10,295 nucleotides of DNA from DAIOSQ01 sp036752465 (GTDB lineage: Bacteria > Pseudomonadota > Gammaproteobacteria > Legionellales > Legionellaceae): the NCBI GenBank assembly GCA_036752465.1, contig DAIOSQ010000070.1:1-10295 (forward strand), written 5' to 3'. Of this stretch, positions 1-6,864 are shown piece by piece (positions within the stretch are counted from its first letter, which is position 1; every line of letters starts with the position of its first letter). A program made the position numbers and the translations under genes. The notes beneath the pieces were generated by a model. That model was not told where the DNA came from. It saw only the letters and a program-made list of their open reading frames with translations, and did no database searches.

Positions 1-262
1 CAAAGATCTCGATCAAAAGATGATGCAATGGGCCCGCAATCGCAGCTTGCCCATGCATGTGTTGTTAACCAAAGCTGACAAATTAAGCCGCAGCGCAGCG
101 AAAAACACCCTATCGCAGGTGCAACAACAGTGTGAAAAGACCGGTGATAATCTAACCGTCCAACTTTTTTCAGCGCTCAAGAAACAGGGCATTGAAGAAT
201 TGATCACATGTTTAGATAACTGGCTTATTGAAACACCTACAGCCTATATATCGACCACATAA
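1..262 (+). CDS. engB: EngB/YihA ribosome-biogenesis GTPase, C-terminal part (5' end outside window)
   Basis: This is the last 86 codons of an EngB (YihA/YsxC) GTPase, a TRAFAC-class P-loop GTPase needed for late assembly of the large ribosomal subunit in the cytoplasm. The reading frame is already open at base 2, so the gene begins upstream; an ATG at base 20 is internal. The fragment starts in the family's conserved stretch after the G3 region (KDLDQKMMQWA). It then has the G4 guanine-specificity motif TKAD (within HVLLTKADKL), the G5-like SAL motif in LFSALKKQG, and a normal C-terminal helix ending in LDNWL plus a short tail. The family is about 200 residues, so G1 to G3 lie outside the window. 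It stops at a TAA and converges on mmsB, leaving a 66-base spacer. Identification is firm; nothing can be said about the missing N-terminus or its promoter. Confidence 0.95.
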   Translation, partial: KDLDQKMMQWARNRSLPMHVLLTKADKLSRSAAKNTLSQVQQQCEKTGDNLTVQLFSALKKQGIEELITCLDNWLIETPTAYISTT

Positions 263-317
263 GCGTACCCACACCAGCGGAACATGCTCAGTGACCAGAA
301 ACACCAATAGTTCGCGC

Positions 318-335
318 TGCTTAAGTACCTAAGCA
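318..335. other. Short inverted repeat between convergent engB and mmsB
   Basis: TGCTTA and TAAGCA form a 6-bp stem around a 6-base loop and straddle the mmsB stop codon. The site lies at the meeting point of two convergent genes, where a terminator is expected. It is short and has no clear run of T on either side, so it does not qualify as a standard intrinsic terminator. No better hairpin is visible between 263 and 328. It may be chance. Confidence 0.2.
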
Positions 336-1225
336 ATCGTGCCCTCACGCAACGCTTGGATGATGGCAGAGCAATCTAACTGACCTCCGCCGTGTTCATT
401 AAAGGTCTGATACAACTGGGTAATCTGTGCTGCAAGGGGCATTTTAAACTCAGCTTCTGCTGCTGCCAATTGACCACATAGCAAATCCTTCAACATCATC
501 GCACCAGTAAATCCAGGTTGATATTGATGGTCCGCTGGCATATTGCCAAGAATACCTGGGACAGGCAAATAATGATCAAGCACCCAACAATAACCCGATG
601 ATTGCTTAACAACCTCAAATAATTTTTTTTGACATAGGCCTAATTTTTCAGCAAGCAAGAACGACTCAGAGACAGCGACCATAGCCGCTCCCAACAGCAT
701 ATTGTTACAGATTTTAGCCGCTTGACCGCTACCCGCAGCACCCGTGTGTATGATTTGCTTGCCCATCAGCAGCAACAATGGCTGGGCACGCAAAAAAGCC
801 TCTTCCGTACCTCCCACCATAAAGGTCAGTGTGCCATTCATAGCACCCCCAGTTCCTCCCGAAACCGGCGCATCAATAGCGACCAAATGCTGGCCATAAG
901 CTACCTGATTAATTTTTTTCGCGGTGGCTATATCAATGGTAGAACAATCTATATACAAGGTATCTGGACGTGCTTGCGCAAATAAGCCGTCTTCTGGCAA
1001 ACAAACCGACTCCACCTGCGCGCCTGTTTGCAACATGGTGATGATGATATCTTGCTCCTGCGCCACTGCTGCCAGTGAATGCACACGTTTACCACCAGAT
1101 AGCTCAAAAGCTTGCATTGCCGCTGCTTGCTGATCAAATCCCGTGACAATATGTCCATTTTTAACTAGGTTCTGCGCCATAGGCAACCCCATACGTCCCA
1201 AACCTACAAAGCCTATATTTGCCAT
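329..1225 (-). CDS. mmsB: 3-hydroxyisobutyrate dehydrogenase
   Basis: A 298-residue NAD-dependent beta-hydroxyacid dehydrogenase that oxidises 3-hydroxyisobutyrate to methylmalonate semialdehyde in valine catabolism. The N-terminal Rossmann motif GFVGLGRMG (residues 5-13) binds NAD. DCSTID (93-98) and the substrate-binding DAPVSGGTGGA (118-128) are intact. GSGQAAKICNN (165-175) holds the catalytic lysine K171 and the partner N175, and MLKDL (K246, D247) completes the C-terminal all-helical domain. Length is normal for the family. The ATG start is supported by an AGGTGA Shine-Dalgarno about 6 bases upstream. It is the last gene of the minus-strand group, 59 bases after the DUF2165 gene, and its product's substrate is fed onward to MmsA encoded two genes upstream. 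Related enzymes (tartronate semialdehyde reductase, GarR/GlxR) share the fold; the adjacent mmsA decides for MmsB. Confidence 0.93.
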   Translation of the reverse strand: MANIGFVGLGRMGLPMAQNLVKNGHIVTGFDQQAAAMQAFELSGGKRVHSLAAVAQEQDIIITMLQTGAQVESVCLPEDGLFAQARPDTLYIDCSTIDIATAKKINQVAYGQHLVAIDAPVSGGTGGAMNGTLTFMVGGTEEAFLRAQPLLLLMGKQIIHTGAAGSGQAAKICNNMLLGAAMVAVSESFLLAEKLGLCQKKLFEVVKQSSGYCWVLDHYLPVPGILGNMPADHQYQPGFTGAMMLKDLLCGQLAAAEAEFKMPLAAQITQLYQTFNEHGGGQLDCSAIIQALREGTIA

Positions 1226-1267
1226 AGATATTCACCTCGCATTCTGCCTACCTGCTACCCACATTTT

Positions 1268-1296
1268 TTTATAATGTCAGCGTGCTATTCCTTCAA
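1268..1296 (-). promoter_or_regulatory. Candidate sigma-70 promoter in front of mmsB
   Basis: On the minus strand a TTGAAG (-35, 1296 to 1291) is followed after exactly 17 bases by TATAAA (-10, 1273 to 1268). This gives 4/6 and 5/6 matches to the consensus at optimal spacing. It overlaps the end of the DUF2165 gene and would place a start site roughly 30 bases upstream of the mmsB start codon. The 59-base gap here, longer than other gaps in the group, fits an internal promoter. Evidence is sequence match only. Confidence 0.4.
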
Positions 1297-1773
1297 TTTT
1301 AGAAATAACATCACCACTAAAATAATCGAGAGAAACACACTGGCTGAGTCTTGTCCATTCCAGGTGTGTGATTGCCACATACAAAACCATTGCCCACCAA
1401 TGATGATAAACCCTACCATGTACAACAAAAAACCTAAAAACAAACCAAAGAATGCGGTATTTTTAGCATCTTGGAATTGTGTTTCAGTCGCATTAAGTTT
1501 AAATAATAAAATACCAGCACCAATCCAGCAAACCATCGCCGTCATCAATTCCCAGCCAACAATTAGACCGTAAAAAAATCTTTGCACAGGCTCTGAGGTA
1601 ATGGCCCGATTCATCAGTGAATATTCTAGAAATGTTGTATCCATCGATAGAACATGCTGTACAAAAGGCCAATTACTCAGTGGATCGACTACATTATCTA
1701 ATGCCACTAGGGTAAACAACAAAGCAACTGAAGCCACCATACTGATTTTTATCAGACGCAAACACAAAGACAT
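1285..1773 (-). CDS. DUF2165-family small integral membrane protein
   Basis: A 162-residue inner-membrane protein with four predicted membrane helices at about residues 7-28, 67-92, 106-126 and 142-160. It carries the two family hallmarks: a loop motif FVQHVLSMDTTF (37-48) after the first helix, and GGQWFCMWQSHTWNGQ (126-141) between helices three and four. These match the DUF2165 (predicted small integral membrane protein) family, whose function I do not know to have been established. Length is typical. The ATG is preceded by AGGAG at 1783-1779, a well-placed ribosome site. It starts 13 bases after the mmsA stop and is followed 59 bases later by mmsB, so it is probably co-transcribed with valine-catabolic genes. 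A role in transport or membrane association for that pathway is only a guess from position. No enzyme motif is visible. Confidence 0.85.
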   Translation of the reverse strand: MSLCLRLIKISMVASVALLFTLVALDNVVDPLSNWPFVQHVLSMDTTFLEYSLMNRAITSEPVQRFFYGLIVGWELMTAMVCWIGAGILLFKLNATETQFQDAKNTAFFGLFLGFLLYMVGFIIIGGQWFCMWQSHTWNGQDSASVFLSIILVVMLFLKLKE

Positions 1774-1786
1774 ATTTTCTCCTGTA

Positions 1787-3289
1787 TTATCTATGGCTAG
1801 TCATGGCAAAAGCATTGTTGCCCTCGGTCACCTCGGGCCATTTGGTCACAATGGTTTTGCGCCTGGTATAAAAATGTATGCTTTCTTGTCCATGCATATT
1901 CGTATCACCAAAAGCAGATTGCTTCCACCCGCCAAAAGGATGACTGGCGACTGGCACCGGAATCGGAATATTAATACCAACCATACCCACTGCGACAGAT
2001 TGACTGTAATATCTGGCGTGCGAACCGCTGCCCGTGAAAATTGCCGTGCCATTGCCAAACTGATGTCGATTGACCAAGGCAATCGCCTCATCTAAGGATT
2101 TGACACGCAGCATACATAACACCGGACCGAATATTTCTTGCTGATAAATACTCATGGCTTCATGGACATGGTCAAAGAGAGTTGGGCCAATAAAAAACCC
2201 TTGCGGATATAGTGGATGCTGAAACCCACGACCATCCACCAGTAGGTTAGCGCCTGCCCGCTCACCTTCAGCAATTAGTGTATGAATTTTTTGTAATTGC
2301 CGGCTGCTAATGACCGGGCCCATATCACAATGTTGACTATCGCCGCTATCGACCCGCATATTTGCGATCAAAGGCAGCAGCTTGGCCAACAGCGCTTGCG
2401 CTGTTTCGTCTTGTACAGCGACCACAACTGATATCGCCATACACCGCTCGCCTGCAGATCCATAAGCCGCACCCACAATGGCCTGTGCCGCCGCTTTAAA
2501 ATCAGCATCAGGCAGCACCACACAATGATTTTTAGCGCTGCCAAAGGTATGCGCACGTTTGTTATGGGCAGTGGCTAGTGCATATATAGAGTTAGCAACC
2601 GGGGTTGAGGCTACCGCAGCTACTGCACTCACGTGAGGATGGGTAATTAAGGTCTCCACCACTGTTTTGTCCCCATGGAGGCAATTAACAACCCCCTCCG
2701 GCAAGCCCGCCGCATACAATAGCTCAAGCCATTTGACCGGTGCCGAGGGATTCTGCTCAGATGGTTTGAGTATAAATGTATTGCCACAAGCGATGGCCGG
2801 AATAACCATCCAAGTCGGCACCATAATAGGAAAATTAAAAGGTGCAATACCCACACACACCCCCAATGATTGGCGAATAGTGTGTGTATCCACGCCACGT
2901 GCGACATTGCTAGAAAAACTGCCTTGCAATTGGCTGAGCAAACCGCAATGAAACTCAACAACTTCGATTGCACGTGCAATTGAGCCCAGCGCATCATCGT
3001 GAGTTTTACCATGCTCCTGCGTGACCAGTTGGGCCAACTCACGCTGATTTTGCTCTAATAAGGCGCGAAAACGAAATAAAATTTGTGCTCGTTGTATAGC
3101 AGGGGTGACTGACCAACTTGGCCAAGCTTTTAAGGCACTGGCAACAGCGCGCTGACACAGATCATCATTAGCAAAGGCTACTTGTCCCACAACATGACCA
3201 AGGGCTGGATTATAAATAGAATGCTGTCTAGCACCCTCATCCCCTGGCAGCAGGGTGCCATCTATCACATGCGAAACTTGATATCTCAC
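1787..3289 (-). CDS. mmsA: CoA-acylating methylmalonate-semialdehyde dehydrogenase
   Basis: A 500-residue aldehyde dehydrogenase of the MmsA/IolA branch, converting methylmalonate (or malonate) semialdehyde with CoA and NAD to propionyl-CoA (acetyl-CoA). The catalytic cysteine is C283 in GSAGERCMAIS, the signature of this branch. PFNFP supplies the oxyanion asparagine N152, LKPSE (K175) the cofactor site, and EIFGPVL (E385) the hydride-transfer region. The tail GINIPIPVPVASHPFGGWK is diagnostic. As in the whole branch, the usual general-base glutamate loop is replaced by an AKNH-type sequence (here GSAKNH). The start is a GTG with GGAAG five bases upstream, and the encoded N-terminus aligns with the usual IDG...YNP beginning. 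It follows dapB by 27 bases. The glycine of the normally FVGST-like dinucleotide loop is changed here (AVAST, 225-229), noted separately. Valine rather than inositol catabolism is favoured by the nearby mmsB. Confidence 0.94.
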   Translation of the reverse strand: MRYQVSHVIDGTLLPGDEGARQHSIYNPALGHVVGQVAFANDDLCQRAVASALKAWPSWSVTPAIQRAQILFRFRALLEQNQRELAQLVTQEHGKTHDDALGSIARAIEVVEFHCGLLSQLQGSFSSNVARGVDTHTIRQSLGVCVGIAPFNFPIMVPTWMVIPAIACGNTFILKPSEQNPSAPVKWLELLYAAGLPEGVVNCLHGDKTVVETLITHPHVSAVAAVASTPVANSIYALATAHNKRAHTFGSAKNHCVVLPDADFKAAAQAIVGAAYGSAGERCMAISVVVAVQDETAQALLAKLLPLIANMRVDSGDSQHCDMGPVISSRQLQKIHTLIAEGERAGANLLVDGRGFQHPLYPQGFFIGPTLFDHVHEAMSIYQQEIFGPVLCMLRVKSLDEAIALVNRHQFGNGTAIFTGSGSHARYYSQSVAVGMVGINIPIPVPVASHPFGGWKQSAFGDTNMHGQESIHFYTRRKTIVTKWPEVTEGNNAFAMTSHR

Positions 3290-3316
3290 GAATACTTCCG
3301 GAAAGCAATCAGAATT

Positions 3317-4051
3317 TTAGTTTAGCAGATGATCTAATCCGTAGTATAGTGCGTGCAGCGAGCTAACTTTTTTACACGCCAACAATAACCCAGGCATAAA
3401 TGACTGACGATCGATACAGTTATGACTTATGCTTAATGTTTCGCCAGCATTGCCAAAAATGACCTGTTGTTGAGCAAGCACCCCCGACAAGCGCAAGGAA
3501 TGAATATGGATATTTTCGTAATTCGCGCCACGCGCATGCGGCAAAATTTCTTTGCATGTCCCTGCCGCTAACGGATTTAATGTCGCATGCGCTATCATCT
3601 CAGCTGTCTGGATGGCAGTGCCAGAAGGCGCATCACACTTTTGCGGATGATGCATCTCGATAATTTCTACATGCTGAAAAAAACGCGCAGCCATCACCGC
3701 AAATTGCATCATCAAAACAGCCGCCAATGAGAAATTAGGCACGATGAGCCCACCCAACTTTTTTTCTTGACACAACGCCGTCAAATAGGCCATTTCTTGC
3801 GCCAATAGCCCTGTGGTACCTATAATAGGATGAGCACCAGCCTCAATAATACACTTGGTATTTGCAAACACACAGTCTGCTCGCGTGAGGTCTACCACAA
3901 TATCAGCCTGAGTAGCCGCGATCGATTGTGCAAGGTTATCCTGACGCGACAACTGGGCTACCAGCTCGAAGTCGCTGCTGGCCTGCAATGTTTCGCATGC
4001 CAAAGCACCCATTTTACCACGCGCACCGTTCACAATCACTTTAGGCTTCAT
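3317..4051 (-). CDS. dapB: 4-hydroxy-tetrahydrodipicolinate reductase
   Basis: A 244-residue DapB, which reduces 4-hydroxy-tetrahydrodipicolinate with NAD(P)H in the diaminopimelate/lysine pathway and so supplies meso-DAP for peptidoglycan. The N-terminal Rossmann loop is NGARGKMG (8-15). GTTG (78-81) and VPNFSLAAVLMMQFA (104-118) follow. The active-site motif EMHHPQKCDAPSGTA (132-146) contains the catalytic H134 and K138. The C-terminal HSLRLSG and SFMPG blocks are present. It is shorter than the E. coli enzyme (273 residues), mainly through a compact region between the Rossmann loop and GTTG, so it belongs to the short DapB type. The ATG overlaps the upstream membrane-protein stop as ATGA and there is no strong Shine-Dalgarno, suggesting translational coupling. 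In many gammaproteobacteria dapB precedes carAB; here it precedes mmsA. Confidence 0.95.
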   Translation of the reverse strand: MKPKVIVNGARGKMGALACETLQASSDFELVAQLSRQDNLAQSIAATQADIVVDLTRADCVFANTKCIIEAGAHPIIGTTGLLAQEMAYLTALCQEKKLGGLIVPNFSLAAVLMMQFAVMAARFFQHVEIIEMHHPQKCDAPSGTAIQTAEMIAHATLNPLAAGTCKEILPHARGANYENIHIHSLRLSGVLAQQQVIFGNAGETLSISHNCIDRQSFMPGLLLACKKVSSLHALYYGLDHLLN

Positions 4052-4263
4052 ACGGATTTGGCCTGCGCTGATTCTGTTTGCCTATCCATCGATTCCTTCG
4101 CAACACCATAGGCCCAAATAGCTGCAAATGCCCAACCAATCACACTGACTTGTAATACCAACGCCAAAATGCCGGCAACTGGCCGATCTTCAATGAACAT
4201 GACGACCCAGGGAAAAGCCATCGATAAAACCATCATCAAAATTCTTCTGTGTTTATACATCAT
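4048..4263 (-). CDS. Small YqaE/Pmp3-like two-helix membrane protein
   Basis: A 71-residue hydrophobic protein with a basic N-terminus (MMYKHRR), a first helix around residues 8-24 ending near FPWVVMFI, a short polar turn (EDRP), a second helix around 29-52 containing ALVLQVSVIGWAFAAIWA, and a charged tail. The pattern of a proline in helix one followed by the IGW...AAIWA segment resembles the YqaE/Pmp3 small membrane protein family, whose members are linked to membrane potential or stress in other organisms. An in-frame ATG exists at 4332, giving 94 residues. I prefer 4263 because AAGGAG lies 8 bases upstream and the extra 23 residues are polar and unlike the family. A second ATG follows immediately at 4260. 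Its stop overlaps the dapB start (ATGA). Family assignment is by pattern and is moderately sure; function unknown. Confidence 0.7.
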   Translation of the reverse strand: MMYKHRRILMMVLSMAFPWVVMFIEDRPVAGILALVLQVSVIGWAFAAIWAYGVAKESMDRQTESAQAKSV

Positions 4264-4326
4264 CGTGCAAACTCCTTGTCGTATACTCTGGCCAATTTTA
4301 TAACTACGCCAAGTATGGTAACACAC

Positions 4327-4355
4327 TTGCAAATTCCGCTAAAGCAAGGTAGATT
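4327..4355 (+). promoter_or_regulatory. Candidate promoter for proQ in the divergent spacer
   Basis: TTGCAA (4327-4332) and TAGATT (4350-4355) are 17 bases apart and each matches 4/6 of the sigma-70 consensus. A transcript would start roughly 25 bases before the proQ ATG. The 4264-4384 spacer must hold promoters for both divergent transcription units. On the minus strand only an isolated TATAAA (4302 to 4297) is visible, with no convincing -35 at the right distance. Weak evidence. Confidence 0.3.
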
Positions 4356-4384
4356 GGCGAGAAATTTTTTATTGGCTCGTATCT

Positions 4385-5044
4385 ATGAGGAAGCAAGCGC
4401 TGCATCCAAAAACAGTTGTGATAAATACCAAACAAAAAAACCTGGCTAAACTTTCACGCACCGTTGCGCTGCAATGGCTGGTCAAACACTTCCCCAAGGC
4501 TTTTGACAGCCGTATGCACATTAACCCTTTAAAAATAGGTATTATGGCAGACATACTCGTTTTTGCTGAGCAAGCACAGCAAGCAGGTATCTCGAAAAGT
4601 AAATTGCGCGAGGCTGTCGTGCTTTTTACCAGACGCATAGACTACCTAACCTGTCTCAAGGCTGGCGGTACAAGAATCGATTTGGATGGCAATCCTGCGG
4701 GCTTAGTCGATATAGCAGATGCTGAAAAAGCTCATCTAAAAATAAAAAAACGCATCGAAAAAAAGCTAAAAAATACCAAAAAAATTATCGCGCCAACTCC
4801 TGTGAAACCGACAGCATCCCCATCAAAAGTTGCTGTGCAGGATAATGGCTACACACAGTATCGTTCAACGTTTGACGATAATACCATACACAACCGGCAA
4901 GCCATGAGAGCGCACAATCCTACCGGAGTAAATATCATGCACAAACAGTCTCGCCAGTACGATCCCAATACCCTTGCTCGCTTGAAAGAAAAGCTCGGAT
5001 TGAAGCAAGTAGCCAGCAACAATGAGCAAGAAACTATCGATTGA
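4385..5044 (+). CDS. proQ: ProQ/FinO-domain RNA chaperone
   Basis: A 219-residue RNA-binding protein with a ProQ/FinO domain at about residues 24-115. Matching blocks are ALQWLVKHFPKAF, PLKIGI (48-53), KLREAVVLF (R75) and the signature TRIDLDGNPAG (96-106, R97). Family members bind 3' hairpins of small RNAs and mRNAs and promote sRNA regulation. After the domain comes a very basic helix rich in Lys (118-135), a Pro/Thr/Ser linker, a polar stretch, and a compact C-terminal block DPNTLARLKEKLGLK (193-207) that looks like a conserved short helix. It lacks the C-terminal Tudor-like domain of E. coli ProQ. The ATG start has no good Shine-Dalgarno and no better upstream or downstream start is visible. 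It is divergent from the dapB group and converges on the GT-C gene with an 18-base gap. A FinO-type or RocC-type name would be equally defensible. Confidence 0.88.
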   Translation: MRKQALHPKTVVINTKQKNLAKLSRTVALQWLVKHFPKAFDSRMHINPLKIGIMADILVFAEQAQQAGISKSKLREAVVLFTRRIDYLTCLKAGGTRIDLDGNPAGLVDIADAEKAHLKIKKRIEKKLKNTKKIIAPTPVKPTASPSKVAVQDNGYTQYRSTFDDNTIHNRQAMRAHNPTGVNIMHKQSRQYDPNTLARLKEKLGLKQVASNNEQETID

Positions 5045-5062
5045 TCAGCGAACTGCGGCGCT

Positions 5063-6862
5063 CTAGCTCACTACCCGATATAACTGCCATGACGAATATT
5101 TTTCAGGCAATTTGATGGCTTGTAACCATGTCAATCCTGCGGGATCAAACCGCGTAAGTTCATGATCGGCGCGGCATAATAAAATGAGATCGACTTTGCG
5201 GCGCATAACCATCTGGTGAGCCGATTGTTGGTCAGCTTTATAAAACTGCCAAAGATCTTTTAATGCGGATGGGTTATGATGCTCGTTGCTGGCGATAATT
5301 GAAAAATGCGTATAATACAATACCGACGGTGAATAATTATTGTGAATCAATAGAATCTTGTCCCGCTGAAATAACGCTTGCGTGAAAAAATCTGCTTGCA
5401 GCAAGTGATCCAATTCTTGCTTACAATCCGGTTTTTTACCCGTTTTGTCACCTATTTGTGGCAATGCAAGCAGGACTGATGGCAACCATACCATACTCAA
5501 AATCAGCAGAGTTTTTTCTATACGCAGTTTTCTTAGCGCGCATATTTCGTGCACTACAAAAGATGCTAACCAAATATTTAAGGGCAAAGCAAAAATGACC
5601 CAGCGATACATATATACACACAGTGCATTACAGACGCCAGCCGCTATAAAGAGGACCTGCAGCAATAAGGGTATCTCTTTGCGGTTAATGCAGAGATAAA
5701 CACCATACAGCACACCGATGATGAAATACACCTCAATGGCCAATCCTTTGATTTGCTGCGCACGGAATGGCGAATAAAATTCCGTGATTTCCGGAAAAAA
5801 CTTTGTCAGCAAAAACACATCCAGGTTATTATAAGGACCCCGATAAAAGCCCGGGTAACCATATTGCATAACCCCAAACACCATCACAATACAAAGCGCG
5901 GCCAACAAACACTGCAACAGCCTAAACTTAAGTTGGTTGCTTTGCTCGTTCACTAAAAAAACACGCGTGCCTAGGTAAAATAGATTAATTGCAAACAAAA
6001 AACACAGCAGAAAACTCCAGTGCACAATGGAAATAACATCATACGTTATATTACCCATAGATGATTGTTCTAAATACATAATCAGTGGCACAACTGCACA
6101 CAAGGTCAATAAATAGCTATTGAGTAGCCGCATTTTAAGGTGTGGTTTAATCCAAATTAACCAAATAAAAATGGCTAAGGAGATAAACAAATCAAGGACA
6201 AACACAATGGCCGTCCACATCCCCAAGCAAGCAACTAAAGCCAGCATGATGATTAACTTGCTCTGCTGCTTTGGCTGTTGGTTTAGCATTCTAAAAAAAA
6301 TGCCCCAAAAAATAATATGCAATGTTATGATGAGAAAATCATAATCAACCCGCAGTGGCGCATAGAAGTAAGCAAGTGTTGGATTGACAAGAAAGGCCGA
6401 GCCAATGAATATTGCTTGGTATATGGATGGCCGCATAGGCATTAATGCCCAAAACATACCCAACACCGCAATTATTTGAAATACCATAGGAACAACAAAA
6501 CTCCAAGCGAACATCGCCTGATTCACTGACATATATTGTTGCAGAATAGCAGCGCCACTGATAAGCAATCCATGGACTACTTTGGTCCAATAATGGGTAT
6601 CGCCACCATAAGGTGCATTGACTCTTGATGACCCTTCAGCCCACCAATGTTTGTTAAGCAGCTGGTCTCTGGCAAGAGCCATGTGCATGTAAGCATCTTG
6701 CTCAATAACATGATATCGATGCTGACATGCGGCTATAATATTGCCAATATGCAAATACAAAACCAAAAAACAAACAATGAGCACCCACCACCACCAACGT
6801 CCCCACGGCAGAAACCAACAGTTTTCTGAATTTTTTCTGGGAGACCCTTGGTGGTGAACCAT
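5063..6862 (-). CDS. Multi-spanning GT-C glycosyltransferase-like protein, STT3-related pattern
   Basis: A 599-residue integral membrane protein with about 12-13 helices (first at 22-44, last near 450-467) and a soluble C-terminal region of about 130 residues. After helix one, the first outer loop has EQDAY (54-58), matching the acidic ExD motif of GT-C enzymes, followed by RVNAPYGGDTHYWTKVV (80-96). A second acidic site, RVDYD (171-175), follows helix four. FPEITEFYSPF (356-366) sits where STT3/PglB enzymes carry their TIxE/SVxE loop, and YMYRW (R420) resembles the arginine that contacts the lipid-phosphate donor. The soluble tail has ASNEHHNPSA (524-533) and RRKVDLILLC (554-563), a pattern I associate with uncharacterised bacterial GT-C proteins. 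It likely transfers sugar from a lipid-linked donor on the periplasmic side; acceptor unknown. It starts 2 bases after the pgk stop with a poor ribosome site, so translation is probably coupled. I do not recognise a specific named gene. Confidence 0.72.
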   Translation of the reverse strand: MVHHQGSPRKNSENCWFLPWGRWWWWVLIVCFLVLYLHIGNIIAACQHRYHVIEQDAYMHMALARDQLLNKHWWAEGSSRVNAPYGGDTHYWTKVVHGLLISGAAILQQYMSVNQAMFAWSFVVPMVFQIIAVLGMFWALMPMRPSIYQAIFIGSAFLVNPTLAYFYAPLRVDYDFLIITLHIIFWGIFFRMLNQQPKQQSKLIIMLALVACLGMWTAIVFVLDLFISLAIFIWLIWIKPHLKMRLLNSYLLTLCAVVPLIMYLEQSSMGNITYDVISIVHWSFLLCFLFAINLFYLGTRVFLVNEQSNQLKFRLLQCLLAALCIVMVFGVMQYGYPGFYRGPYNNLDVFLLTKFFPEITEFYSPFRAQQIKGLAIEVYFIIGVLYGVYLCINRKEIPLLLQVLFIAAGVCNALCVYMYRWVIFALPLNIWLASFVVHEICALRKLRIEKTLLILSMVWLPSVLLALPQIGDKTGKKPDCKQELDHLLQADFFTQALFQRDKILLIHNNYSPSVLYYTHFSIIASNEHHNPSALKDLWQFYKADQQSAHQMVMRRKVDLILLCRADHELTRFDPAGLTWLQAIKLPEKYSSWQLYRVVS

Positions 6863-6864
6863 TC

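Noticed and set aside
1264..1280. ACATT/AATGT stem with a run of T, as a possible terminator before mmsB
   Set aside because: The stem is only 5 bp and AT-only, and the T run lies in the loop rather than after the stem; it overlaps the better promoter candidate.
1601..2095. 164-codon open frame on the plus strand
   Set aside because: It lies antisense to mmsA and the DUF2165 start, has no family pattern and no ribosome site; it is a shadow of the real genes.
2647..3042. 131-codon open frame in another minus-strand frame inside mmsA
   Set aside because: The mmsA frame is strongly supported over the whole stretch by motifs; the alternative protein is low-complexity and unlike any family.
4264..4332. 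Longer start for the YqaE-like gene at 4332
   Set aside because: The added 23 residues are polar and not family-like, while an AAGGAG sits at the right distance before 4263.
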